Notes: generated by a model from the sequence alone, not told the origin. 64,000 nt of DNA from Candidula unifasciata (GCA_905116865.2 CAJHNH020007579.1:331163-395162), one strand, 5' to 3'. Positions 42,001-49,115 are shown, counted from the first letter of the stretch. A program made the numbers and translations.

Positions 42001-44142
42001 AGATGGTAAGCTAAGGACAAAATAATTTTTGTAGATGTTCATTGAGAGACCAACACTAAAACAGTAGTACTTGTAAGCAGTGAAAGATGGGCCATGGGTT
42101 TTGTGGCTGTTGTTTTTATGGGGGAATGCAGGCCACCCCCAACTAAACCCCACCCTTGTGACCTCTTACGACATGCTTGGTAGGGTGCAGTGTTACCATT
42201 CTTTTCTTCCCATGGGGTCCTGATAGCACCTGGACATTTATGCCATTACTATACAGTTACAGGCGCTCTTGCTGTTGCCATCTATAGAAACCTTTTTCAG
42301 CCATAAACATGTACTATGCATCTGTTTCAGCACTGTCTAGAACAGGATGCTGTGCTGACGTCTTCACCGCCCCTCCAAGGAGGCTTCCATAAATGCAGAG
42401 CCAATACATGGTGCCCTGGTATACTGGGTTCTCCCAAGGAATTGTCATCCGCCAGGCCTATTGATACTGAAATGGTGTATAAACCAAGCTACAATAGAAT
42501 GTTCTGTTGCGAGAACAAAGTGATCACTGTGAATCTGCAACAATGACCAGACTGTAAGAACAACATGTTAAAAGGGGTGTGGCCGGACAAGAGCAGTTTG
42601 CAGGAAGCCAGAGGAGAATAAGAAACCAACACAGAACGGGTGTCGTGACCCACTGCATGCTGCGGGACTTACCGAGGAGGGGATCCGAGCACTTATGGAA
42701 TGAGTAGTGCAATGAGGATAAGCTGTCGACTAACTTAACTAACTAGAATGTTCTGTGCAATAGATATTTGTTAACTGAGGTTGGAAGATAGTTCTTAAGT
42801 TCTATGAAACCAGTCCTGATGTACGAGGAACAAAAGGGGGGAAGGGGGTGGATGTCATGGACAGTAATCAGACTGGTGAAAAACTATGAAGAGAGTTGGT
42901 TTCTTCTTCACATTCACTGGCTGTAAACTTCGGTGAAAAGCCAGATCTGTAAAACTGATGTGCATGCAAAACTCAGGTTCTGGAACAAGAACTAAAGTCC
43001 AGAAGTGGACGAACAGCCAAAAGTTTCCGCCAGAGTTTACTGCTGGTGAACAAGAAGAAGAAGTTTCACAATCCGGTCTTTTAAGGTATGAGGATTTGAT
43101 TTATGAGGTGAACAGTTTTGACAAAGTCCTGTCTCATGACTTTCAGATAGTTGTTTTGAGACATGAACCAGGCAAGAGGCAGGGACCTCACTACATAGGA
43201 CTCCCAGAGAAGAACATGGGTTGCACTTCTGCTCGCCTCCATTGTAAAGACGGCACAGTTTAAAATATATATGTATATATTTTAAGCATACATTCAGAAT
43301 TTATCACATATATATACACCTGTTGTCACCTTTATCAAGACATGCAAGCAACTATGAGTCATAGAGTCACATTATCAACAGTATATTCATTCCAACATTA
43401 ACCTACCGTGCCAAACATGGATACTATCCAAAGTCCATGTACGCAATCACCACTTGCAAGATGAGATGTCTGAGAAAACCGCCTACCTTACAATCTGAGA
43501 TGAAGTGAATAATCAAACTATGAGACAGATTGTGGGAACGAAACAACACCTTGTACTAGATTCATTGAGAAACAGCAGATCAAGTGGTTTGGCCATCTCC
43601 TCAGAATGCAGCAAGATGAGATACCATCACAGGCACTACATTTCAAAGGATCAGCTACAAGAGCAAGAGGACGGCCTCGAAAAAATGGATCGACAACATT
43701 AAAGACACTCTGCGCCTTCACAGCATGACAGTAGCCAGTGGCAGCCAGCATACACTGGATTGCAAATTATTCCTCCGCACGAAGCTTCTTCTTCTTCTTC
43801 TTGTTCACTGGCTGTAAATTCCTGCGGTAAGTCGCGGTTGTTCGTCCAAAATGGACTTTTGGCTTTTACCTTGACCTGAGTTTTGCGTGTATATCCGTTT
43901 TACTGGCTTATTTGTTCGCAGTTCTCGTTCCCTGCCTCTCCGGCGGATGTACTCCGACTTCGGAGGAAGCACGAAGCTTAACAGCATAAGGTTTTTTGTG
44001 ACGATGATGATGATTTTTCAGAATTCGATGTAGTGTTAACTGGACTCTTGACTTTTTTTAAATTTCTTGTTGGTGTTTACAGGAAGGATTTGCCCCACCA
44101 GAGGATGGAGCTGAACCAGACGCTGAACAAGAAGAATACTAA
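17859..44142 (+). CDS. EB1: EB1/MAPRE microtubule plus-end-tracking protein, whole gene
   Basis: EB proteins bind the GTP-like lattice of growing microtubule ends through an N-terminal CH domain. They dimerise and recruit SxIP and CAP-Gly partners through an EBH domain and a C-terminal EEY. The exons (17859-18005, 20739-20777, 23552-23658 or 28102-28208, 35951-36179, 39650-39771, 41708-41854, 44083-44142) join in frame with consensus GT-AG sites to a 275-residue protein. The CH domain is roughly residues 14-120, the basic Ser/Ala/Pro-rich linker about 125-205, the EBH coiled coil about 208-255, and the acidic tail ends EQEEY. Human EB1 is similar in length (268). ATG at 17882 is preceded by a 5'UTR acceptor, so an upstream noncoding exon is expected. 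Exon 3 is duplicated, giving two CH-domain isoforms. Introns are 1.9-7.7 kb and rich in minisatellites. Confidence 0.96.
18049..18166. mobile_element. hAT-like MITE with 8-bp target-site duplication
   Basis: 118-bp element bounded by CAGTGGTTCTCAACC and its inverted copy GGTTGAGAACCACTG. It is flanked on both sides by TACTAGCA (18041-18048 and 18167-18174). A CAG-starting TIR with an 8-bp duplication is characteristic of hAT elements. It has no coding capacity and lies 43 bp past the donor of EB1 exon 1. Confidence 0.9.
18235..19140. repeat. Degenerate tandem repeat with poly-C tracts
   Basis: Units of ~55 then ~100 bp contain TAATTCTACACAC, GATTTACACA and, from 18540 on, long C runs followed by CAG(G)CAAATCTA, then ACACATATGTTCAGGTAATTC. 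Many copies combine a pyrimidine run with CAG or CAGGTAA. The array occupies the first third of EB1 intron 1. Confidence 0.85.
19535..19625 (-). mobile_element. tRNA-like SINE fragment
   Basis: The minus strand has TAGCTGGTTG (box A-like) and GGTTCGATTTCC (box B) about 60 bp apart. It is decayed and lies within EB1 intron 1. Confidence 0.4.
19936..20205 (+). mobile_element. SINE B copy B2
   Basis: Carries the SINE B block order (AAGAATAGACCCACTGCC, GAGGCAAGGAACCAACA, CAACACTCAGGTTCTGGA, GAAGAAGATGG tail). Its tail faces a partial minus copy (B14, about 20225-20383), giving a tail-to-tail inverted pair in EB1 intron 1. Confidence 0.75.
20225..20383 (-). mobile_element. SINE B partial copy B14, truncated by a MITE
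   Basis: The plus strand shows AAGTTCTGGTTGTTC, TTCTGGACTTTGGTC, TTGAGTTTTGCACGC and CAGACTGTTGGTTACTGGCC, which is SINE B in reverse. It stops at the hAT-like insertion that starts at 20384. Confidence 0.65.
20384..20609. mobile_element. hAT-like MITE, longer form
   Basis: 226 bp with ends CAGCGGTTCTCAACATGTGG and AAGGTTGATAACCACTG. The interior shares CCCAAGACCATYGGAAA with the 18049 element. Flanking octamers are CTGTAAGG and CTCTAAGA (6 of 8 match), consistent with a decayed hAT duplication. It ends 129 bp before EB1 exon 2. Confidence 0.8.
20739..20777 (+). CDS. EB1: EB1 coding exon 2 (39 nt)
   Basis: A tiny exon encoding [12 protein letters not shown], flanked by split Gly codons (Gly-42 and Gly-55). 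The acceptor is TTTTGTTTACAG and the donor CCAG|GTACAG. The [10 protein letters not shown] motif is near-invariant in the EB CH domain. Phase 1 at both ends. Confidence 0.96.
20780..21465. other. EB1 intron 2, unassigned
   Basis: No coding potential was recognised. GGCAGCCTCTGGCCAAATCT at ~20830 resembles 31420-31440 (CAGCCCGTGGGCCAAATCTC), so part is an old dispersed repeat. Confidence 0.4.
21470..21775. repeat. 49-bp minisatellite, ~6 copies
   Basis: Unit GTAGATCTCGGAGAGAAAGG + ATTCTTATAGGCCTGAACTTGAACTGGCA, with shorter copies lacking the CTTGAA part. In EB1 intron 2. A long C run follows at 21832-21849. Confidence 0.9.
22533..22660 (+). repeat. Repeat C, single copy
   Basis: Contains GGCTGAACGAGGTTTCTGGG, ACCTCTCCACG, GTGTTTATCGCTTGTGTGAT and GTCCTGGTGGGGT, as at 61480-61590 and 61800-61905. 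In EB1 intron 2. Confidence 0.7.
22700..23551. other. EB1 intron 2, distal part
   Basis: No gene or repeat recognised. It ends with the weak acceptor of exon 3a, GTGGATATTTCAG, which has almost no polypyrimidine tract. Confidence 0.4.
23552..23658 (+). CDS. EB1: EB1 alternative exon 3a (CH domain)
   Basis: 107 nt, acceptor phase 1, ending in phase 0 at AAG|GTGAGA. It encodes residues 56-90: [17 protein letters not shown], then [18 protein letters not shown]. It matches the EB CH-domain segment with the conserved basic residues KK, K and the closing GVDK. It is 28/35 identical to exon 3b but differs at most synonymous positions, so the duplication is old and both copies are constrained. Using 3a and 3b together, or neither, breaks the frame. 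Confidence 0.93.
23935..24215 (-). mobile_element. SINE B copy B3
   Basis: On the plus strand it reads backwards: TTCTTCT tail complement, AGCTGTAAACTCC, GAAAGTTCTGGTTG, CTTGCCTCTCAGGC, CTTACGACATGCTTG, GTAGGTCTATTC. EB1 intron between exons 3a and 3b. Confidence 0.75.
24690..24850 (-). mobile_element. SINE B partial copy B4
   Basis: Shows the AAGTTCTGGTTGTTTTC, CACTTCTTGG, GCACACTGTTGGCTCCTCAC and CTCTCAGACA blocks in reverse SINE B order; the 5' half is missing. Confidence 0.6.
24850..25675. other. Intron between EB1 exons 3a and 3b, unassigned part
   Basis: Contains a short degenerate internal repeat around 25000-25120 (CACCGTGTGTGGTTCA variants). Nothing else recognised. Confidence 0.4.
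25680..27625. repeat. 35-bp minisatellite, ~55 copies, between exons 3a and 3b
   Basis: Unit ATTATTAAACTACAAAGCCA + GGAAACAACATGAGA. Variants are 31 bp (lacking TGAG) and T/A/C changes before TTATTAAAC. Units decay at the right end (27500-27620). It fills 44% of the 4.4-kb intron separating the two alternative exons. Confidence 0.97.
28102..28208 (+). CDS. EB1: EB1 alternative exon 3b (CH domain)
   Basis: 107 nt, same length and phases as 3a. The acceptor is stronger (CATCTTTCCTCACACAG) and the donor is consensus (AAG|GTGAGT). It encodes [17 protein letters not shown], then [18 protein letters not shown]. Differences from 3a fall at residues 57, 58, 62, 65, 78, 81 and 84. Residue 84 changes Lys to Gln, so surface charge differs. 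The conserved lysines at 60, 61, 67 and 90 are kept in both. Confidence 0.94.
28327..28366 (+). repeat. Poly-G tract 118 bp after the exon 3b donor
   Basis: About 40 bases, nearly all G, with one A. G-rich repeats (GGGGATTCAG-like) continue to ~28620. Such runs can form G-quadruplexes, and G-runs in introns are known splicing enhancers. Nothing comparable follows exon 3a. Confidence 0.95.
28370..29040. other. G-rich degenerate repeats, EB1 intron 3
   Basis: Loose ~20-40 bp repeats with GTCTGGGGATTCAG and AGGGGAGTCT motifs to ~28700, then unassigned AT-rich sequence. Confidence 0.5.
29045..30362. repeat. 29-bp minisatellite, ~45 copies
   Basis: Unit GAATGATTGTTGAGTGTTGT + CCATAGAGG (variants ATAGGGG, GATCG). 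The period is not a multiple of 3, but the unit lacks minus-strand stops in all phases, so a 278-codon minus ORF is an artefact. EB1 intron after exon 3b. Confidence 0.97.
30366..30890. repeat. 75-bp minisatellite, 7 copies
   Basis: Unit AAGGTTGTGTGTAGTGGATC + TCCAACACTCTC..., then GACTCTCTTAGACTGCTGTC + TCCACACAT. Directly abuts the 29-bp array. Confidence 0.95.
30961..31150 (-). mobile_element. SINE B partial copy B5
   Basis: A CTTCTTCTTCTTCTTG tail complement is followed by TTCACCGGCTGTGAATTCC, GTTGTTCGTCCAAAATGG, GTTTTGCGTGTACATCCG and CAGATGTACTCCG. Closely similar to B11 (43785-43978). Confidence 0.7.
31150..31720. other. EB1 intron 3, unassigned
   Basis: No gene seen. GTCAACTGGCAGCCCGTGGG at ~31410 is an old repeat shared with ~20825. 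Confidence 0.35.
31725..31880 (-). mobile_element. SINE B partial copy B6
   Basis: Reverse-order SINE B blocks GTGTTGCATGCACATCC, GCAGACTGTTGGTTCCTTGC and TGTACTCCGACTTCAAAGG. Faces B7 head to head. Confidence 0.65.
31918..32192 (+). mobile_element. SINE B copy B7 (full)
   Basis: Very similar to B1 (12753-13036), sharing the CGACTAATTGGGGAGCTTCC, GGAGTGCATCTGC and CAGTCTGTATTCAAGAGAATG blocks. It ends GAACGCGACGAAGAAGAAG. Confidence 0.8.
32778..33061 (-). mobile_element. SINE A copy 2, with 9-bp target-site duplication
   Basis: Full minus-strand copy flanked by TCCGCCTCG at 32769-32777 and 33062-33070. The flanks join into another tRNA-like sequence (CTGCGTGGTCTTGAGGCATG ... CAAGCCCCGGTGAAGGC), so this is a SINE within a SINE. 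Confidence 0.8.
33497..33782 (+). mobile_element. SINE A copy 3
   Basis: Head ATGATGTAGTGGCTAGAAGC, body CTCGGCCCCCAGGTC and GTAGCCCTATATGCCCAGTA, end AAAAGGGTCCTTTACTTT. EB1 intron 3. Confidence 0.75.
33790..34150. repeat. CA/ACATGC-rich low-complexity sequence
   Basis: Dense CACACA, CATACA and ACACATG motifs without strict periodicity. No coding potential. Confidence 0.6.
34385..34735 (+). mobile_element. SINE B copy B8 with triplicated 3' end
   Basis: A normal SINE B body to ~34575, then the last 73 bp (GAAGAAGACTTGAGTCTAGA ... CAGCTAGTGAACACGCA) tandemly repeated so that the 3' part occurs three times. Confidence 0.8.
34893..35160 (-). mobile_element. SINE A copy 4
   Basis: Minus-strand copy closely matching 32778-33061 (GCACAAGATGGGTGATGTGG, ATCACGCCGGCCGCC, GAACCCACGACCTTCCGATC). 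Confidence 0.8.
35196..35450 (+). mobile_element. SINE A copy 5
   Basis: Head GAGCTGTCATGGTGCAGTGG, end AAAAGGGTCCCTTTACTTAC. With copy 4 it forms a close head-to-head inverted pair (35-bp spacer). Confidence 0.8.
35520..35815 (-). mobile_element. SINE B copy B9
   Basis: Reverse-order blocks CTGTAAACTCCTGTGG, CCACTTCTGGACTTCAGTC, GCAGACTGTTGGTTCC, TAGTCGACTT and GACATGCTTG. It ends ~135 bp before EB1 exon 4. Confidence 0.75.
35951..36179 (+). CDS. EB1: EB1 coding exon 4 (end of CH domain, linker)
   Basis: Encodes residues 91-166. [20 protein letters not shown] followed by [20 protein letters not shown] closes the CH domain; [13 protein letters not shown] is the EB signature. A Ser/Ala/Pro/Lys-rich linker follows ([18 protein letters not shown]). 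The acceptor is CCATCAACAG and the donor AAAG|GTCAGC (weak). Phase 0 in, phase 1 out; it accepts either exon 3a or 3b. Confidence 0.95.
36185..36660 (-). mobile_element. LINE 3' ORF fragment in EB1 intron 4
   Basis: The minus strand encodes [23 protein letters not shown] sequence (RGRP motif near 36340), followed by [13 protein letters not shown]. It starts within ~10 bp of the exon 4 donor. Confidence 0.65.
36752..37130 (-). mobile_element. LINE C 3' end with GAA tail
   Basis: The minus strand ends ...GGGGGATAGAAGGCAGAAGAAG (tail seen as CTTCTTCTTCTGCC at 36752). Upstream it encodes a LINE-like [11 protein letters not shown] terminus. A short related piece may lie at 37180-37225. Confidence 0.5.
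37330..37445 (+). mobile_element. Partial tRNA-like / SINE A fragment
   Basis: GGTCTGGGGTTCAAATCCC (box B) is followed by SINE A 3' sequence (ATATACCCAATACGC, GTGGGGAAAGAGTCCTTTA). Confidence 0.45.
37490..39635. repeat. 23-bp minisatellite, ~90 copies, ending next to exon 5
   Basis: Unit GTTGTAGTTAGTACTGACCT + AAT, mostly alternating with a GTGCTCACCTAAT version to give a 46-bp dimer. A left zone (37600-37860) uses GTTGGCGTTAGTGCTGACC. The last unit supplies TACTGAC at 39619-39624, 26 nt before the exon 5 AG. Confidence 0.97.
39650..39771 (+). CDS. EB1: EB1 coding exon 5 (linker)
   Basis: Encodes residues 167-207: [19 protein letters not shown], then [20 protein letters not shown] and SQ. 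It is basic, Ser-rich linker leading into the dimerisation region. The acceptor is TTGCTTGCTTGTAG and the donor CAG|GTGGGT; phase 1 in, 0 out. Linker exons of EB genes vary in sequence, so the support is the frame and splice sites. Confidence 0.9.
40005..41706. repeat. 39-bp minisatellite running up to the exon 6 acceptor
   Basis: Regular units (GACCTACAACTTGTGTTGCT + TGGATATATTTGACTGTTT) fill 40720-41706 (~25 copies); more decayed relatives extend left to ~40005. The period is 13 codons, so both strands stay open for hundreds of codons ([13 protein letters not shown] on plus). No real protein is implied. The last unit runs directly into TTACTGACAG of exon 6. Confidence 0.96.
41708..41854 (+). 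CDS. EB1: EB1 coding exon 6 (EBH coiled coil)
   Basis: 49 codons, residues 208-256: [20 protein letters not shown], then [20 protein letters not shown] and VMDVLYATE. [15 protein letters not shown] is the EB-homology signature that forms the dimer and binds SxIP motifs. The donor is GAG|GTGACC; phase 0 at both ends. Confidence 0.96.
42050..42235 (-). mobile_element. Dispersed repeat fragment, EB1 intron 6
   Basis: CTCTTACGACATGCTTGGTAGGG is shared with the SINE B family, but the rest differs, so it is a related or chimeric element. Confidence 0.35.
42310..42725. other. EB1 intron 6, unassigned repeat-like stretch
   Basis: GATCCGAGCACTTATGGAAT-like sequence near 42690 resembles other dispersed fragments. 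No gene seen. Confidence 0.3.
42900..43064 (+). mobile_element. SINE B copy B10 with inverted 3' stub
   Basis: 42900-42943 is a short reversed SINE B 3' end (TTCTTCTTCAC, TGGCTGTAAACTTC). It is joined directly to the 3' half of a forward copy (AGATCTGTAAAACTGATGTG to GAAGAAGAAG), giving a small hairpin. Confidence 0.65.
43325..43785 (+). mobile_element. LINE 3' ORF fragment, EB1 intron 6
   Basis: Encodes [20 protein letters not shown] and a [13 protein letters not shown] motif, the usual LINE RT C terminus. Frameshifted. Confidence 0.65.
43785..43978 (-). mobile_element. SINE B partial copy B11
   Basis: CTTCTTCTTCTTCTTG tail complement, then GTAAGTCGCGGTTGTTCGTC and TGTACTCCGACTTCGGAGGA; nearly identical to B5. 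Confidence 0.75.
44083..44142 (+). CDS. EB1: EB1 coding exon 7 (C-terminal tail)
   Basis: After the acceptor GGTGTTTACAG it encodes [19 protein letters not shown] and then TAA. EGF followed by an acidic stretch and terminal EEY is the EB tail recognised by CAP-Gly proteins such as CLIP-170 and p150Glued. Weak poly(A) hexamers AATATA (~44178) and AGTAAA (~44191) follow; no canonical AATAAA is close. Confidence 0.96.
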   Translation, partial: EGFAPPEDGAEPDAEQEEY

Positions 44143-44619
44143 CATGACTTAATCCTGTTTTGTTTCTGTACAAAAAAAATATAATAATTTAGTAAAGTAC
44201 TTTCATCTACATGCGCAGTATTTCCTTCATGCCTGCCTGCCTGCTGTGTGTCTGCCTCCGTAACATTTTGTCTGTTGTTCGCATAAGGAATCCCGCCCAA
44301 AAATGGACCCTTGTTCTGAAAGGTGCACACACGTCTCATTAGCCTACCTGCTGTGGTGATAGGTGTATGTTTTAATCATGCAAATTTGTTGGGTCACAAG
44401 CCGCAAACGCCAAAGTATATCCCTATATCCCCTCCAGGCTTTCAGGCTGTAGTTAAAGAATTCCCTGCTCCCTATAATTTTTGGTGAGTTAATTATTTCA
44501 TGACTTTTGTGGTTACAATTTTTATATAAGTTTTGAATGCTTGTAAGTTTTCTGCACTTTGCTAATATGTTTGTGTTTTGAGCTGAAGCCTTTTTCTTGG
44601 GGCTTTCAGGGACAGTAAA

Positions 44620-45460
44620 TGTCACAGACTTATAGATATGTTTGTCTTGTCTGTTTCTGTGGACTGATTCGTCACAGACTTAAATATGTTTTTGTTTGTT
44701 GGTTCGTCTTGTCTTTTTGCCTCATCACAGACTTACAGATATGTTTGTTTTGTCTGTTTCTATTGACCAGTTCATCAGACGTAAATGTGTTTTTGTTTGT
44801 CTTATCTGTTTCTGAGGATCAGCTTGTCACATACTCACACAAGTTTGTTTTGTCTGTTTTGGAGGATCAGCTTCTCACAGTGTCACACATGTTTGTCTTG
44901 TGTTTTTTGTGTGGACCAACTTGTCAAAGACTCACACACATTTGTCTTATGTGTTTGTTTTGTAGACCAGCTCGTCACAGACTCTCACACATTTGTTTTG
45001 TAGACCAGCTTGTCACAGACTCACAAATGTTTGTCTTGTGTGTTTTTGTAGACCAGCTTGTCACCGACTCTCACATGTTTGTTTTGTAGACCAGCTCATC
45101 ACAGATTCACACGTTTGTCTTGTATGTTTTTTTTGTGTGTGTGGACCAGCTTGTCACAGACTCTCACATGTTTGTCTTGTCCTTCTTGGAGGATCAGCTT
45201 CTAACAGCGTCACACGTTTGTTTTGTGGACCAGCTTGTCACAGACTCATACATTTATCTTGTGTTTTTATGTCTGTGTGTGTGTGGTGGACCCGCTCATC
45301 ACAGGCACACACATGTCGTGTGTGTGGACTAGCTCATGGCAGACTTACAGAATCATGTTTATATGCTGTATGTTTCTTAAGATTAGCTTGTCCCAAAAAC
45401 ACACGTTTGTATTGTCTGCTTCTCTAGACCGACTCATCACTGACAAACACATTGTATGTC
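44620..45460. repeat. Degenerate ~45-60 bp tandem repeat downstream of EB1
   Basis: Units combine TCACAGACT(C/T)ACA, TGTTTGTCTTGT and GACCAGCTTGTCAC. Plus-strand ORFs are repeat artefacts. It could lie in a long EB1 3'UTR. Confidence 0.85.
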
Positions 45461-45600
45461 TTCTGTTTCTCGGGACTAGGCTTCAAACACATTGTATGTC
45501 TTCTGTTTCTTGGGACTAGGCTTCAAACACATTGTATGTCTTCTGTTTCTTGGGACTAGGCTTCAAACACATTGTATGACTTCTGTTTCTTGGGACTAGC
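45445..45600. repeat. 40-bp repeat, ~3.5 copies
   Basis: Unit TTCTGTTTCTTGGGACTAGG + CTTCAAACACATTGTATGTC. Confidence 0.95.
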
Positions 45601-45925
45601 TCATTGCATGTTTGCATGTATTGCGTTTCCTGGACTGGCTCATTGCAGATTTACACATCTCTATGTGTTCTGGCAGCTTCCGTGAGCTAGCTTCTTAGAC
45701 CAGTGTGTCCTTTTCGTTTCGTGGACTGTGATTGTACCGGAGTCCACACTGGGACTATGCTACTGCCAAACCTCTTAGATGCCTACCACGAATCCTAGAC
45801 TGTGTCAACAGCCCAGGGTGGTAGTGGAATGAGTCAGATGGCCCTAAGTAAACACACACGGTACATGAGGAGTTGCAGAATCTCTTTTTGCCAGACTTAT
45901 GTTGTCTTAAAACTAAACAAATTTA

Positions 45926-46304
45926 GGCTGTCCTTCGAATAATGGGCACATTTTATGGTGGCTAAAAACACACCTTAACAGGGCCACCGTAACATGTAAA
46001 CTGTGGACTTCCGGCGACTACCGAATCAGAATATTAATATCTCCCACGCCGCTACGCACGGCGTGGAGCGGGGCTAACTAGATGGCTGGGACTCACGAGC
46101 AGCAGCTACTGCAGCTTCCTTCATTTTATTTGCTTGTGGGTCACAGCCATCTAGTTTAGCTCCACTCCATGCCGCGCATAGTGGCGTGGGAGATACTCTC
46201 AGCGGTAGTCGCCGGAAGTCTGCAATTTACATGTGACTGAGGCCCTGTTAGGGTGTTTTTTTTGGGGCCACCATAATATGTGCCCGTTATTCGGAGGATA
46301 GCCC
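45926..46304. mobile_element. Near-perfect palindromic MITE (~190-bp arms)
   Basis: Left GGCTGTCCTTCGAATAATGG mirrors right CCGTTATTCGGAGGATAGCC. The arms continue through GACTTCCGGCGACTACCG, ATCTCCCACGCCGCTA and CTAACTAGATGGCTG almost to the centre at ~46110. It is flanked by AAATTTA at 45919-45925 and 46305-46311. No coding capacity. The superfamily is not resolved. Confidence 0.88.
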
Positions 46305-46377
46305 AAATTTAATTTCACAACTGCTTATTGCCACAATGAATGTTTAACACACCCTTACATTTATCAGCGAATTCAAA

Positions 46378-46672
46378 TACCCTTCTGCCTCATCACACTC
46401 TTCTGCCTCATCACACTCATCTGCCTCATCACACTCTTCTGCCTCATCACACTCTTCTGCCTCATCACACTCTTCTGCCTCATCACACTCTTCTGCCTCA
46501 TCACACTCTTCTGCCCCATCACACCCTTCTGCCCCATCACACTCTTCTGCCTCATCACACTCTTCTGCCTCATCACACTCTTCTGCCCCATCACACCCTT
46601 CTGCCCCATCACACTCTTCTGCCTCATCACACTCTTCTGCCTCATCACACTCTTCTGCCTCATCACATTTAC
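46378..46672. repeat. 18-bp minisatellite, 16 copies
   Basis: Unit CTTCTGCCTCATCACACT with some CCCATCACAC variants. Six-codon period, so both strands are open (LLPHHT / MRQKSV repeats); no protein is implied. Confidence 0.97.
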
Positions 46673-46889
46673 ATGTAGCTCATACGCTGTACAGAGCGTA
46701 AAACATGTTTGTCATGAGACAGGATGACCACCTGCCCCTTGTACACTTTAGTTTAATAGTGTTCACCTTTTAGATAATTGTTGTCACTTTAGATGCATAC
46801 TCAATTGTGTCCCTGATCAGTGCCAGGTATTTATAGTTCTCAACATTTGTGGGTGAATTTAATTTAATTATTGATGTGTGTTGTTGCTT

Positions 46890-47425
46890 GATATTTGTGT
46901 GTGTTGAATTTGATGAGGTGAAAGGTTAGTTTGTCACATTTTATGCAGTTTTTGTCCGTTCAATAGGGGATAAGTTAGGTTTTGTCACATTTAATGAGTG
47001 ATAAGTTAGGTTTTGGTCACATTTGCTGAGGAAAGTTAGTTTTTGTCACATTTGATGAGGTTATAAATTAGTTTTTGTCATGTTTGATGAGGTGATAAGT
47101 AAGGTTTTGTCACATTCGATGTTAGTTATTTAGTTTTTGTCACATTTGATGAGGTGATAAATTAGTTTAGTTTTTGTCACATTAGGTGGGCTGATAGGTT
47201 AGCTTTTGTCACATTTTGGTGAAATTAGTTTTTGTTCAATTTGGTGAGGAGAAAAATATTTTTTTTTTGGTTCCATTTGATGAGGTGATATGTTAGCTTT
47301 TGTCATATTTGGTGAGGTGATATGTTAGCTTTTGTCACATTTGATGAGGTGATATGTTAGCTTTTGTCACATTTGATGAGGTGATATGTTAGCTTTTGTC
47401 ATATTTGGTGAGATGGTAAGATTAG
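46890..47425. repeat. ~32-bp degenerate tandem repeat
   Basis: Units with GAGGTGATAAGTTAG and TTTTGTCACATTTGAT. Gaps and variants throughout. Confidence 0.85.
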
Positions 47426-47519
47426 TTTCAGACATGTATGATAAGTTCTAGATGAGGTGTGGATTAGTTTCTCAAGTCCACTTTTATAAAAACATAGAAA
47501 TTTGACAGTATGTGTTTGA

Positions 47520-47640
47520 AGATTGGTGAATGGGTCGTCAGGCTGGTTGAGGCTTGTTGTTTGCCAGAGCAGTGTGTTACTTGATACTCTAACCTAACAC
47601 AAGAACTGTGTGATGGGTTCTTGCACAAGTGGCTTGATGT
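47520..47640. repeat. Dispersed repeat D fragment
   Basis: Shares CAGGCTGGTT, TTTGCCAGAGC and TACTTGATACTCTAACC with 59345-59430. Confidence 0.5.
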
Positions 47641-47694
47641 TTTATAGAATTTAATGCAGTATGTGGCCGCCCACATTTTTGATTTACTTTAGCA

Positions 47695-48115
47695 GTCTCA
47701 GGCTACTTGTCTACAACTCTGTATTAACAGTCAGTAGCCACTTGTCTAAATTTTTATATTAACAGTCAGAAGCCACTTGTCTAAATTTCTATATTAACAG
47801 TCAGTAGCCACTTGTCTAAATTTCTATATTAACAGTCAGTGGCTACTTGTCTTTATCTCTGTTAATGCAATCAATAGTTACACTTCTGTATAATGCAGTC
47901 TGTGGCTACATCTCTGTATTAACCCAATGGCTAAATCTTTCTATGAACACATTTAATAGCTAAACCTCTGTATTAACACAATTAGTAGCTACACCTCTGT
48001 ATTTGTGTAATCAGTAGCTACACCTCTATTTTAACAAAGTCATTGGCTACATCACTTTGTTCACACAATCAATGGCTATGTTAATACTCAGTAGCTACAT
48101 CTCTGTATTAACATG
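47695..48115. repeat. ~35-40 bp degenerate tandem repeat
   Basis: Units with TATTAACAGTCAGTAGCCAC and TTGTCTAAATTTC, decaying to CTACACCTCTGTATTAACA-type units on the right. Confidence 0.85.
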
Positions 48116-48279
48116 ACACAACTAATTGCTGCATAAATATAAACACATCACACATCAGAGAATTCGTGACCACATTCAGCAAAGATATTTTGTGAAGTCA
48201 GTTTAGAAAACTTATTTTAATAATACTTGGCCTTACAAAGATAATATAATTTGTTTGAGTTTAGCTTTGATAATTTCAT

Positions 48280-48310
<31 letters not shown>

Positions 48311-48535
48311 GGAAATAATATTGACAATATTTATTGTTGCCTTGAATACCAATGGTTTTTTTTTAAAAAATAAATCTCTTGAATTCATGACGTTACCTGG
48401 TACTTTATGTGTCGATATTGCAAAATCTAAACACAGTTCAGTGTTTAAAATCGAGAGGTTGAACTTCATTGTACCAACCTTTTTTTTTTCCAGCGGGTCA
48501 TGTAGAGAAAAATCCATTATAACATACCAATCCTA

Positions 48536-48805
48536 GTGGGGGTTCTGGGGCCCTGTTATAGGGAAAACAAGAATAGACCCACTGCCTACCCAAAAGCATG
48601 CAGTAAGAGTCGACTAGCTGGGAGCTTCCTTCAAAGTCAGAGTGCATCTGCCTGAGAGGCAAGGAACCAACAGTCTGCATACAAATTAGATCTGTCAAAT
48701 GATGCACACGCAACAATCAGGTTCTGGAACAGGGCTGCAGTCCAGAAGTAGACGAACAACCAGAACTTTCCTCCGGAGTTTACAGCCGGTGAACGCAAAG
48801 AAGAT
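48536..48805 (+). mobile_element. SINE B copy B12
   Basis: Full copy starting GGGGGTTCTGGGGCCC and ending GTGAACGCAAAGAAG. It faces B13 tail to tail. Confidence 0.8.
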
Positions 48806-48864
48806 TTCCACGTAACAATATTTTTCTGGGATAATATAGAAAAGTTACTTCACTCTTTTGATCT

Positions 48865-49115
48865 TCTTTGTTCATTGTCTAAAAGCTGCAGCTGAAAGTC
48901 CTGGTTATTCGTTTACTTGGACTTTTGTCTTTTTTCCTGAGTTTTGTGTGTACATCCGTTTTACTAGCTTATTTGTGTACAGCTGTTGTACCTTGCTGCT
49001 CGGACAGATGCCATCCGACTTTGAAGAGGACTCCCAATTGGTTGACTCTTATGACGTGATAGGCATTGGATCCATTCTTGTTTGCCCCACAATGGTGCAC
49101 TGAAACCCATACACG
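48865..49115 (-). mobile_element. SINE B copy B13
   Basis: Reverse-order blocks TGTACATCCGTTTTACTAGC, GACTTTGAAGAGG, CCAATTGGTTGACTCTTA and ACAATGGTGC. Confidence 0.7.

Noticed and set aside
46340..46678. 112-codon LLPHHT repeat ORF and its antisense
   Set aside because: 18-bp tandem repeat open on both strands; no supporting gene structure.
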